From: Bacillaceae bacterium
GTDB taxonomy: Bacteria; Bacillota; Bacilli; Bacillales; Alkalibacillaceae
NCBI GenBank assembly: GCA_017656265.1
Contig: JACDOD010000002.1
Location: 62,001 to 126,000 of the forward strand
Direction: 5' to 3'
DNA: 64,000 bases
Made by a program: the position numbers and the translations under genes. Positions within the stretch are counted from its first letter, which is position 1; each line of letters starts with the position of its first letter. Under the pieces are notes generated by a model. The model saw nothing but the letters and a program-made list of their open reading frames with translations, was not told the origin of the DNA and searched no databases. Shown here piece after piece: positions 1 through 7,239 of the stretch.

Positions 1-1
1 A

Positions 2-76
2 ACCATTGACCAGGTTGAAGAACAGCTGAAGGAAATTATAGATGAGTATTTAGAAGGGGGAGACGATGAAAAATGA
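2..76 (+). CDS. gdpP: C-terminal end of GdpP-type c-di-AMP phosphodiesterase (partial)
   Basis: Only the last 24 codons are inside the window, reading from base 2 to a TGA that overlaps the rplI start in an ATGA arrangement. The peptide is acidic and helical ([19 protein letters not shown]). In B. subtilis and relatives the gene directly before rplI is gdpP (yybT), a membrane GGDEF-DHH/DHHA1 enzyme that degrades cyclic-di-AMP. The identification rests on gene order and on the general character of the tail, because no catalytic domain is visible here. The four-base overlap implies translational coupling with rplI. Confidence 0.65.
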   Translation, partial: TIDQVEEQLKEIIDEYLEGGDDEK

Positions 77-519
77 AGGTGATTTTCACAAAGGATGTCA
101 AAGGAAAAGGGAAAAAAGGAGAAGTGAAGGATGTATCTGAAGGATACGCACGAAATTACTTGCTGAAAAACAACCTCGCTGTAGAAGCCACAAAGGGGAA
201 CCTAAAGGCTCTTGAGGCTCAGAAGAAAAAGCAAAAACAACAGGAGCAGGAAGAGCTGAATGAAGCAAAAAAATTAAAGGAAACCATTGAAAAACTTACT
301 GTTGAGATTACAGCAAAAGCTGGTGACGGCGGCCGTCTGTTTGGTTCAGTTACCAGCAAACAAATTGCTGATGAGCTGAAGAAAAATCACAACATTAAAA
401 TTGACAAGCGGAAAATTGAACTGGATCAGCCCATTCGTGCACTGGGGTATACCAATGTTCCGGTCAAACTACATCCAGAGGTAACTGGTACGATTAAAGT
501 GCATATTAAGGAACAATAA
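73..519 (+). CDS. rplI: 50S ribosomal protein L9
   Basis: This 148-residue protein has the standard L9 layout. The N-terminal RNA-binding domain (about residues 1-50) carries the signature [20 protein letters not shown], a long charged helix spans about 45-75, and the C-terminal domain ends in [13 protein letters not shown]9 binds 23S rRNA near the L1 stalk and helps limit frameshifting. The start is the ATG overlapping the stop of the upstream gene, with GGGGGAGA a few bases before it. The gene is followed 30 bases later by dnaB, as in B. subtilis, so the group is probably one transcript. Confidence 0.98.
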   Translation: MKVIFTKDVKGKGKKGEVKDVSEGYARNYLLKNNLAVEATKGNLKALEAQKKKQKQQEQEELNEAKKLKETIEKLTVEITAKAGDGGRLFGSVTSKQIADELKKNHNIKIDKRKIELDQPIRALGYTNVPVKLHPEVTGTIKVHIKEQ

Positions 520-549
520 TCCTCTTATTAGAAGAAGGAGGAAACCCGA

Positions 550-1908
550 TTGAATGAACTATTAACTGACCGTACACCGCCCCATAATATAGAAGCTGAA
601 CAGGCGGTACTCGGTGCGGTTTTTTTGGAGCCGGAAGCGATTGTGACCGCATCTGAGGTATTGCTGCCGGAAGATTTTTATCGTGCCAGCCATCAGCGTA
701 TATTTGAAGCTATGCTGAACCTGTCAGATAAGGGTGAACCTATTGATCTCGTAACCGTTACCACAGCTTTGTCTGATGCTAAACTGTTGGATGAAGTAGG
801 CGGGGTATCCTATTTAAGCGATCTCGCCAACTCAGTTCCTACTGCCGCAAACATCGAATATTACGCAAAAATCGTAGAAGAAAAATCTACTTTAAGACGG
901 TTAATTCATGCGGCAACGAATATTGTGAAAACCTGTTATGATGAGGAAGACGTAGAAAATGTATTGAATGATGCCGAGCGTTCCGTATTAGAAGTGTCCA
1001 ATCGGAAAAATACAGGCAATTTTAAAAATATTAAAGATGTCCTGATTGATGTCTATGATAATATCGAGATGCTTCATCATCATGACAATGAAATCACCGG
1101 GGTGCCAACGGGATTTAAGGATTTGGACCAAATTACATCAGGGTTCCAAAAAAACGACCTGATCATTATTGCAGCACGCCCATCCGTGGGTAAAACTGCT
1201 TTCGCTTTGAATATTGCCCAGAACGTTGCTATCCATGCTCAGGAAAATGTGGCGATCTTCAGTCTGGAGATGGGAGCCGAACAGCTGGTCATGCGTATGC
1301 TCTGTGCAGAGGGGAATATTGATGCACAGCGGCTTCGTACGGGCAGGCTTGAATCTGAAGATTGGGGAAAACTCACCATGGCGATGGGAAGCCTGTCAAA
1401 CTCTGGAATTTTTATTGATGATACTCCGGGGATAAAGGTGAGTGAAATACGATCAAAGTGCCGCCGTTTAAAACAGGAACATGGCCTTGGCATGATTCTA
1501 ATTGACTATTTGCAGCTCATTCAGGGAAGTGGACGAAACCGTGAAAACCGTCAGCAGGAAGTTTCGGAAATTTCACGGTCCCTGAAAGCACTGGCGAGGG
1601 AGCTGAATGTGCCGTTAATTGCATTGTCTCAGCTGTCCCGTGGTGTAGAACAGCGTCAGGATAAGCGGCCGATCATGTCTGATATCCGTGAATCCGGAAG
1701 TATTGAGCAGGATGCGGATATCATTGGGTTTTTATATCGTGACGACTATTATAATAAAGAATCAGAAAAGGAAAACATCATTGAAATTATTATTGCCAAG
1801 CAGCGGAACGGACCAGTGGGTACAGTAGAACTGGCGTTTGTGAAAGAATACAATAAGTTCGTGAACCTGGACAGGCGATATAGTGAGGAAGAAGTTCCGC
1901 CGGCATAA
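550..1908 (+). CDS. dnaB: Replicative DNA helicase (DnaB family; called DnaC in B. subtilis)
   Basis: The 452-residue protein matches DnaB-family replicative helicases over its whole length. The N-terminal domain starts PPHNIEAEQAVLGAVFL. The RecA-like ATPase domain has Walker A ARPSVGKTAFALNIAQN near residue 210, the Walker B region MILIDYLQLIQGSG near 317, and a C-terminal motif SGSIEQDADIIGFLYR. It unwinds DNA ahead of the replisome as a hexameric ring. The start is TTG at 550, supported by AGAAGGAGG at 533-541; no other in-frame start fits as well. A clear terminator follows, separating it from purA. Confidence 0.98.
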   Translation: MNELLTDRTPPHNIEAEQAVLGAVFLEPEAIVTASEVLLPEDFYRASHQRIFEAMLNLSDKGEPIDLVTVTTALSDAKLLDEVGGVSYLSDLANSVPTAANIEYYAKIVEEKSTLRRLIHAATNIVKTCYDEEDVENVLNDAERSVLEVSNRKNTGNFKNIKDVLIDVYDNIEMLHHHDNEITGVPTGFKDLDQITSGFQKNDLIIIAARPSVGKTAFALNIAQNVAIHAQENVAIFSLEMGAEQLVMRMLCAEGNIDAQRLRTGRLESEDWGKLTMAMGSLSNSGIFIDDTPGIKVSEIRSKCRRLKQEHGLGMILIDYLQLIQGSGRNRENRQQEVSEISRSLKALARELNVPLIALSQLSRGVEQRQDKRPIMSDIRESGSIEQDADIIGFLYRDDYYNKESEKENIIEIIIAKQRNGPVGTVELAFVKEYNKFVNLDRRYSEEEVPPA

Positions 1909-1927
1909 TGCAAGAATTCATGCAGAT

Positions 1928-1955
1928 CAGACTCCATTCAGGGGTCTGTTTTTTT
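1928..1955 (+). terminator. Rho-independent terminator after dnaB
   Basis: An 8-bp stem (CAGACTCC with GGGGTCTG, one G-U pair) closes a 5-base loop and is followed by seven T. It ends the rplI-dnaB transcript. Confidence 0.88.
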
Positions 1956-2009
1956 GTGGGGAAGTTCCTTTTATAAAATCAGGAAAGCCTGCCATTATCC
2001 GCATATTGT

Positions 2010-2043
2010 CGAACGTTTTTTGTGAGAAAAACCGTAATGTTCG
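2010..2043. promoter_or_regulatory. Candidate PurR PurBox pair upstream of purA
   Basis: A CGAAC at 2010-2014 and an inverted GTTCG at 2039-2043, each flanked by A/T-rich bases, resemble the paired PurBoxes (core CGAA, inverted, separated by roughly 16-17 bases outside the box flanks) that PurR binds in front of purA in B. subtilis. The spacing here is at the edge of what is usual. The pair lies just upstream of the -35 element, where PurR normally represses. Confidence 0.5.
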
Positions 2044-2052
2044 GGTTTGTTA

Positions 2053-2082
2053 TTGACTTTTAACGGTTCACATTGATAAAAT
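2053..2082 (+). promoter_or_regulatory. Sigma-A promoter of purA
   Basis: TTGACT at 2053-2058 and TAAAAT at 2077-2082 are separated by 18 bases. The promoter lies about 45 bases before the purA start codon and directly after the candidate PurBoxes. Confidence 0.65.
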
Positions 2083-2127
2083 ATTCATGTTGCATGCGTA
2101 AAGCAAATGTTTCGGAGGTGTCCCGTT

Positions 2128-3414
2128 ATGACAACGGCGGTAGTAGTAGGAACCCAGTGGGGAGATGAAGGTAAAGGAAAGATTACGGATTTCTTATCTC
2201 AGCAGGCCCACGTTGTTGCCCGCTATCAAGGGGGAAATAACGCAGGTCATACCATTCAATTTGATGGGGAAACGTATAAACTGCATCTAATTCCTTCGGG
2301 GATTTTTGATCATAATAAACTTTGTGTACTGGGAAATGGCATGGTTATTCATCCAAAGGCATTGCTGGAAGAACTTCAATACTTACATGAACGGAATATG
2401 ACAACAGATCATCTGCGGATCAGCAATCGTGCCCATGTGATTTTGCCCTATCATGTCAAGCTGGATGAATTACAGGAAGAGAAAAAGGGAGATAAAAAAA
2501 TCGGCACGACCAAAAAAGGCATAGGGCCTGCCTATACCGATAAAGCAGCCCGTATGGGAATCCGCATGGCAGATCTTTTAGATGAAGAGACATTCCGTCA
2601 AAAACTTGAAGATAATCTGGCGGAGAAAAATGTGTTATTTGAGAAGGTTTATGGCGCAGAGCCGATGGATGCTGAAGAGATTTTCCTGGAGTATTTTGAA
2701 TACGGCCAAAAGCTGGCGAAATACGTGTGTGATACTTCAGTTCTTTTAAACAATGCTATTGATGAAGGAAAACATATTCTGTTCGAAGGTGCCCAGGGGG
2801 TTATGTTAGATATTGACCAGGGAACGTATCCATTTGTCACTTCTTCTAACCCGACTGCTGGGGGAGTAACCGTGGGAACTGGAGTAGGCCCAACAAAAAT
2901 TCATCGGGTCATGGGCGTTTCTAAAGCTTATACGACGCGGGTAGGAGACGGACCATTTCCAACTGAACTGCATGATGAAATCGGTGATCAAATTAGAGAA
3001 GTGGGTCGTGAATATGGAACCACTACCGGGCGTCCGCGGCGTGTCGGCTGGTTTGACGCTGTAGTTGTACGTCATTCAAGAAGAGTGAGCGGAATTACCG
3101 ACTTATCCCTGAATTCCCTGGATGTGTTAACTGGTATTGAAACGTTAAAGATCTGTGTAGCTTATCAGTACAACGGCAAAGTAATCGAAGAGTATCCAGC
3201 TAACTTAAATATATTAGCCCAGTGTGAACCGGTTTACGAAGAAATGCCAGGATGGAATGAAGATATTACGGGTGCACAGTCTTTAGAAGACTTGCCAGAA
3301 GAAGCACGTCATTACTTAAAACGGGTTTCTGATCTCACCGGAATACCAATCTCAATTTTTTCTGTAGGTCCAGATCGCAAACAAACCATCGTTTTAAACC
3401 ATATATACGAATAA
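2128..3414 (+). CDS. purA: Adenylosuccinate synthetase
   Basis: PurA makes adenylosuccinate from IMP, aspartate and GTP, the first committed step to AMP. The 428-residue protein carries the family P-loop [15 protein letters not shown] at residues 8-22, the GGNNAGHT motif near 37, the [17 protein letters not shown] region near 130 and the C-terminal base-binding [13 protein letters not shown] region near 300. An ATG 21 bases upstream is in frame, but the GGAGGTG at 2114-2120 places the start at 2128, giving the usual family N-terminus ([12 protein letters not shown]). The gene has its own promoter and probable PurR control. Confidence 0.98.
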   Translation: MTTAVVVGTQWGDEGKGKITDFLSQQAHVVARYQGGNNAGHTIQFDGETYKLHLIPSGIFDHNKLCVLGNGMVIHPKALLEELQYLHERNMTTDHLRISNRAHVILPYHVKLDELQEEKKGDKKIGTTKKGIGPAYTDKAARMGIRMADLLDEETFRQKLEDNLAEKNVLFEKVYGAEPMDAEEIFLEYFEYGQKLAKYVCDTSVLLNNAIDEGKHILFEGAQGVMLDIDQGTYPFVTSSNPTAGGVTVGTGVGPTKIHRVMGVSKAYTTRVGDGPFPTELHDEIGDQIREVGREYGTTTGRPRRVGWFDAVVVRHSRRVSGITDLSLNSLDVLTGIETLKICVAYQYNGKVIEEYPANLNILAQCEPVYEEMPGWNEDITGAQSLEDLPEEARHYLKRVSDLTGIPISIFSVGPDRKQTIVLNHIYE

Positions 3415-3458
3415 TCGGTAAACGGACATAATTATGTATGGAGGAAAGTAAAAAGAAG

Positions 3459-3592
3459 CTGGGACAAAGAGAATGAACGGTGATTAGGTCGAACCTGACT
3501 AAAAAAATTTACGAAATCAAAATATCCGGACTCATTCATGTTACGAGTGAATGCAGTTCGGATATTCATTGCTTTTTGCAGCTTTGTCCCAG
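3459..3592. repeat. Intergenic hairpin repeat, CTGGGACA family, copy 1
   Basis: Perfect 11-bp arms CTGGGACAAAG (3459-3469) and CTTTGTCCCAG (3582-3592) enclose an inner imperfect hairpin (AATATCCG to CGGATATT, about 3520-3569). Related elements occur at 58494-58557 and, interrupted, at 60398-60903. It sits between purA and the tRNAs and could also act as a terminator, because CACCTTTTT follows. Confidence 0.75.
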
Positions 3593-3660
3593 TCACCTTT
3601 TTAGCCAGTAATTTTTTGTTGAGGAAATTTTTAGAAATGCTGGACACGGTTTAGAAAAAT

Positions 3661-3783
3661 CAGCGGGAGCTGTATATTGTCAGCTGCAGTTGTAAAAAAT
3701 CATGCGGAATTGAAAAATGACCAGCTCCAGTTGTAGAATTCCTGTTCAGAGTTGTAGAATTACCGTTGAAGCTGTGAACTTCC
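3661..3783. repeat. Degenerate tandem repeat of about 21 bases, six units
   Basis: Six successive units of 20-21 bases share the core AGTTGTA-AATT (for example CAGCTCCAGTTGTAGAATTC and GAGTTGTAGAATTACCG). No open frame runs through all six on either strand, so coding use is unlikely. The function is unknown. Confidence 0.55.
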
Positions 3784-3920
3784 CCCTGAAATAAATGATA
3801 CAGTTAGTACAGGTGTAGGAATATCAGCAGGACGCTTGTCATTGAAATATAATCTTGAACTTTTGGAACGCCCCGAATTAATGCTTTATAAAATTTTTTT
3901 ATCCAAAATCTAAAAAAATC

Positions 3921-3949
3921 TTGCAATCCTATTAATAGCATGGTACTAT
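3921..3949 (+). promoter_or_regulatory. Promoter of the tRNA-Asp/tRNA-Phe unit
   Basis: TTGCAA at 3921-3926 and TACTAT at 3944-3949 with a 17-base spacer lie 40 bases before tRNA-Asp. Confidence 0.6.
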
Positions 3950-3988
3950 AAATCTCGTCCGAATTAAAAATAATAATGTAAAACAGAT

Positions 3989-4065
3989 GGTCCGGTAGTT
4001 CAGTTGGTTAGAATGCCTGCCTGTCACGCAGGAGGTCGCGGGTTCGAGTCCCGTCCGGACCGCCA
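3989..4065 (+). tRNA. tRNA-Asp (anticodon GTC)
   Basis: This is a 77-base cloverleaf. The acceptor arms are GGTCCGG and CCGGACC, the anticodon stem-loop is CCTGCCTGTCACGCAGG, the T-arm is CGGGTTCGAGTCCCG, and the CCA end is encoded. In B. subtilis the trnY cluster at this chromosomal place runs Lys-Glu-Asp-Phe. Here Lys and Glu are not present upstream. Confidence 0.98.
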
Positions 4066-4100
4066 TTTTTTTTGCCTGTGGGTAGAGAACATATATAATA

Positions 4101-4208
4101 CACCACGTGAGAGGCATCCTGGATGGACATACTGAGCGTGGGGTGAAAGACTGAAACATCGCTAGTTCAGCTATTAGAAGAAATAATTTTACATACGGCT
4201 CGGTAGCT
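4101..4208 (+). repeat. 108-bp direct repeat, copy A, ending in the first 12 bases of tRNA-Phe
   Basis: This segment is 103/108 identical, without gaps, to 4339-4446. It ends with GGCTCGGTAGCT, the 5' acceptor and D-arm start of tRNA-Phe, and then diverges. It begins with CACCACG, which can pair with a downstream CGTGGGGTG, so each copy can form its own stem. Confidence 0.9.
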
Positions 4209-4304
4209 AACCGTAAACATCATTGAGAAGCTCTGTGTAGGTTCTGCGAGAAGCGGCAAACTGCTTGAATGGCTTAACCCGCTTTGAGCACAGTCGGTAG
4301 AGCA
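4197..4304 (+). pseudogene. tRNA-Phe fragment split by an 82-base insertion
   Basis: GGCTCGGTAGCT (4197-4208) is followed by 82 unrelated bases (4209-4290), and then CAGTCGGTAGAGCA (4291-4304) continues the tRNA-Phe sequence exactly where it left off. After that the similarity stops, so anticodon, T-arm and 3' acceptor are missing. It is a non-functional 26-base tRNA 5' end split in two. Confidence 0.85.
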
Positions 4305-4338
4305 CGATCGAGTAAGCTCCCTGGAGTCTGCAACAGCG

Positions 4339-4446
4339 CACCACGCGAGAGGCATCCTGAATGAACATACTGAGCGTGGGGTGAAGGACTGAAACATCGC
4401 TAGTTCAGCCATTAGAAGAAATAATTTTACATACGGCTCGGTAGCT
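4339..4446 (+). repeat. 108-bp direct repeat, copy B, leading into intact tRNA-Phe
   Basis: This is the partner of 4101-4208, differing at five positions. Its last 12 bases are the start of the intact tRNA-Phe. Confidence 0.9.
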
Positions 4447-4507
4447 CAGTCGGTAGAGCAAAGGACTGAAAATCCTTGTGTCGGCGGTTCGATTCCGTCC
4501 CGAGCCA
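4435..4507 (+). tRNA. tRNA-Phe (anticodon GAA)
   Basis: This is a 73-base cloverleaf with acceptor GGCTCGG pairing CCGAGCC, anticodon loop CTGAAAA and T-arm GGCGGTTCGATTCCGTC. CCA is not encoded: the gene ends in the discriminator A and then TCT, in contrast to the tRNA-Asp upstream. A terminator follows directly. Confidence 0.97.
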
Positions 4508-4515
4508 TCTGAATA

Positions 4516-4551
4516 AAGCAGAACTGACAATCAGTTCTGCTTCATTTTTAT
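4516..4551 (+). terminator. Terminator after tRNA-Phe
   Basis: A 12-bp perfect stem (AAGCAGAACTGA with TCAGTTCTGCTT) with a 3-base loop is followed by CATTTTTA. Confidence 0.9.
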
Positions 4552-4900
4552 ATAGAAACGAGTCACTCAATCGAAAGGAAAATATCTGTAAAAGCTTGTA
4601 TAAAAATGACAGGCACTTATAAATGATGTAGAACTCTGATGAATTGTAATCAATTTGTTACAAACATGCCTCTCTGAACTAATAGATAACCTCAGTTGTG
4701 TGTTATATTACACACAAAAGGACTTTTTACACTCATTTACTGCATAAAATTGGAATTTATTATACAAGTTTGTTACATTCCCCCTTTTTCTATTCCTTTT
4801 ATCCTTTTACTTGTGTTAGATTATTAGAGTGAAGAAATAGCGTTTAACATGAAATCCGTGTATAAAAATATATAATGTTTGGTTGCCGGGAGGTCTGGTC
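4552..4900. other. Intergenic region before the M23 gene
   Basis: AT-rich, no gene seen. It contains one TGACAGGCAC motif at about 4607 (see repeat at 35994), and a near-palindrome TGTGTGTTATATTACACACA at about 4697-4716 that could be an operator. I see no convincing ydaO/c-di-AMP riboswitch and no correctly spaced WalR box. Confidence 0.4.
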
Positions 4901-6361
4901 GTGGGGATTTTCAAGAGTAGAGATGAATCTTTATTGAAAAAAACATCTGAGAAATTAAAATCGAATTTCTTGAAAAAAGCTGTTATTACTTGTTGCCTCG
5001 GTTTAGGAGTTGCGATTGGTTCTGTATATGCACAGAGCATTGAGGATCATTTCCCGCGTGTATATCATGTATATGTTGACGGTGAGTTTGTTGGAACCGT
5101 AAATGATCAAAACGTCGTGCAGACCTTTATTGATGAACAGCTGGAAGAGGCAGAAAAATCTTATTCCGATATTGAATTAGCCGTTGAAGAAAAAGTAACG
5201 TATGTACCGGAAATCGTATTTCGACCGTCATATAATAATCAGGAAGTTTTTGAGAAATTAGAGGATGAACTGTCATATAAAGCTCTGGCTGTAAAGTTGG
5301 AAGTGGATGGACAATTTATCGGCTACCTAAAAAACCAGGGAGAAGTAGACCAGGCGCTTAGAAAAATAAAAGAAAAGTATGTTTCAAAGTCCGTTTTAGA
5401 CAGAATCGAAAATCCAGCGTATAAGATTAAAGAAAGTCAACTTGAACTGGACTCTTCAAAAATAATAGACGTTTCGATCGCACAAAAAGTTTCCCTTTCC
5501 AAAGAAAAAATTGAACCAAATGAATTATTAACAGTCGATCAAGCTGTCAAACTGCTGCAAAGAGGTACACTAACAGACAAAATACATACGATCCAAAAAG
5601 GAGAAGTACTTGGACAGATTGCAAACAAATATAACTTGAGCATTGATGAAGTCCTTTCTTTAAATCCTGAAATAAGCGAAGACAGTATTCTTCACATTGG
5701 TGATAAATTAAATGTTACAGACTACGAACCATATGTGGATGTCGTCGTGACACAAGAAAAAGTGGTTGAAGAGCCAATCGACTATCAAATTGAAGTTGAG
5801 AATTCAGACAGTTTATATAAAGGGCAGACACGAGTAAAACAGCAGGGTAAAGAAGGTTTAAAGAAAGTCCATTATAAGGTAACAGAAAAAAATGGTGAAG
5901 TAGTCGAACGAGAAGTTCTGAATGAAGAAGTTTTATCAGAGCCTGTTAAGAAGATTGTGGTGAAAGGAACCAAGGTCGTTCCTTCCCGCGGTACCGGTGA
6001 ATTTAAATGGCCGACAGCAGGCGGAACAATTACTAGCTATCTCGGCTGGCGCTGGGGTTCGTATCACAAAGGTATTGACATAGCCGGTGTAACCAACCGT
6101 TCCATCTATGCTGCTGATAATGGAGTTGTGACCTATGCAGGATGGCACGGTGGATACGGAAACAAAGTAGTCATTAACCATAACAATGGTTATAAGACTG
6201 TATATGCTCACCTGTCTTCTATTAAGGTAAAAGTAGGCCAGACCGTACCTAAAGGAACCGTAATCGGAATTATGGGTTCTACAGGAAACTCAACGGGTGT
6301 ACATTTGCATTTCGAATTATATAAAAATGGAAAACTTCAGAATCCGTTAGATTACTATTAA
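4901..6361 (+). CDS. Secreted or anchored M23 endopeptidase with LysM and G5 domains
   Basis: This 486-residue wall protein has an N-terminal membrane/signal segment (about 27-45), a LysM peptidoglycan-binding domain (about 229-272), a G5 domain (about 283-360) and a C-terminal M23 metallopeptidase domain (about 378-485). The zinc ligands are visible as HKGID (His389, Asp393) and HLHFELY (His468, His470), and YAHLS is present. It probably cuts peptide cross-bridges in peptidoglycan. GTG 4901 is chosen because GGGAGGTC lies seven bases upstream; a TTG at 4883 is in frame but lacks a site. Its place directly before walR suggests a link to WalRK-controlled wall turnover, which is inference. Confidence 0.92.
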   Translation: MGIFKSRDESLLKKTSEKLKSNFLKKAVITCCLGLGVAIGSVYAQSIEDHFPRVYHVYVDGEFVGTVNDQNVVQTFIDEQLEEAEKSYSDIELAVEEKVTYVPEIVFRPSYNNQEVFEKLEDELSYKALAVKLEVDGQFIGYLKNQGEVDQALRKIKEKYVSKSVLDRIENPAYKIKESQLELDSSKIIDVSIAQKVSLSKEKIEPNELLTVDQAVKLLQRGTLTDKIHTIQKGEVLGQIANKYNLSIDEVLSLNPEISEDSILHIGDKLNVTDYEPYVDVVVTQEKVVEEPIDYQIEVENSDSLYKGQTRVKQQGKEGLKKVHYKVTEKNGEVVEREVLNEEVLSEPVKKIVVKGTKVVPSRGTGEFKWPTAGGTITSYLGWRWGSYHKGIDIAGVTNRSIYAADNGVVTYAGWHGGYGNKVVINHNNGYKTVYAHLSSIKVKVGQTVPKGTVIGIMGSTGNSTGVHLHFELYKNGKLQNPLDYY

Positions 6362-6392
6362 TCTATTAGAGGACCATGAAAAGTATGACAAT

Positions 6393-6422
6393 CCCTTGCT
6401 AATTATTAGCAAGGGTTTTTTA
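6393..6422 (+). terminator. Terminator between M23 gene and walR
   Basis: A 10-bp perfect stem (CCCTTGCTAA with TTAGCAAGGG) with a 3-base loop is followed by six T. Confidence 0.93.
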
Positions 6423-6455
6423 CATCTATTCGATTCTATATGAAAGAAATGTTAT

Positions 6456-6484
6456 AAGACAATTTGTAAAAAATACGATAAAAT
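6456..6484 (+). promoter_or_regulatory. Probable promoter of the wal operon
   Basis: AAGACA at 6456-6461 and TAAAAT at 6479-6484 have a 17-base spacer, 41 bases before the walR start. Confidence 0.5.
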
Positions 6485-6525
6485 GAAGACAGCAAGCCAG
6501 GAATCCCCTGAAAGGATGAAGGATA

Positions 6526-7233
6526 ATGAGTTATAAAATTTTGGTTGTGGATGATGAAAAGCCAATAGCTGATATATTAGAATTTAACCTTAAAAAAGAA
6601 GGATATCAGGTGATTTGTGCCTATGACGGGAATACGGCCATCCAGTTAGCCGAACAGGAGAATCCTGACTTAATTTTGCTGGATATTATGCTTCCTGAAA
6701 AAGACGGGATGGAAGTATGCCGGGAAATCCGGAAAAAATATAATATGCCGATTATCATGCTGACTGCAAAAGATTCAGAGATTGATAAAGTGCTGGGTCT
6801 GGAACTTGGGGCTGATGATTATGTAACAAAACCCTTCAGCAACCGAGAATTGATTGCACGTGTAAAGGCTAACCTTCGACGCCATCAGCAGCAGGATTAT
6901 AACCAGCCGTCTAAAGAAATTCAAGATATACGAGTTGGCCGATTGGTCATCCACCCTGATGCATATACCGTTAGCAGGGATGGAGCTGAAATTGAACTGA
7001 CTCAGCGGGAATTTGAGCTGTTATATTATTTGGCCCGTCATATTGGACAGGTTATGACAAGGGAACATTTGCTAGAAACAGTATGGGGATACGATTATTA
7101 CGGTGATGTCCGGACTGTTGATGTTACCATTCGCCGTTTGCGGGAGAAAATTGAGGAAAACCCAAGCAATCCCCTCTGGATCGTAACAAGAAGAGGTGTT
7201 GGTTACTACTTAAGAAACCCGGATTTGGAGTAA
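6526..7233 (+). CDS. walR: Response regulator WalR (YycF)
   Basis: WalR is the DNA-binding half of the essential WalRK system that controls peptidoglycan hydrolases. The 235-residue protein has a receiver domain (1-120) with the acidic pair Asp9/Asp10, phospho-acceptor Asp53 in [13 protein letters not shown], Thr in MLTAKD and Lys in VTKPF. An OmpR-type winged helix follows at about 130-232 ([13 protein letters not shown] region and [11 protein letters not shown]). The start is ATG after GAAAGGATGAAGG. It lies seven bases before walK in one operon that continues to walJ and probably htrC. Confidence 0.98.
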   Translation: MSYKILVVDDEKPIADILEFNLKKEGYQVICAYDGNTAIQLAEQENPDLILLDIMLPEKDGMEVCREIRKKYNMPIIMLTAKDSEIDKVLGLELGADDYVTKPFSNRELIARVKANLRRHQQQDYNQPSKEIQDIRVGRLVIHPDAYTVSRDGAEIELTQREFELLYYLARHIGQVMTREHLLETVWGYDYYGDVRTVDVTIRRLREKIEENPSNPLWIVTRRGVGYYLRNPDLE

Positions 7234-7239
7234 TGGTTT

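Noticed and set aside
4552-4900. Possible ydaO (c-di-AMP) riboswitch or WalR box upstream of the M23 gene
   Set aside because: No conserved riboswitch core is seen, and no two TGTWAH hexamers have the five-base spacing a WalR site needs.
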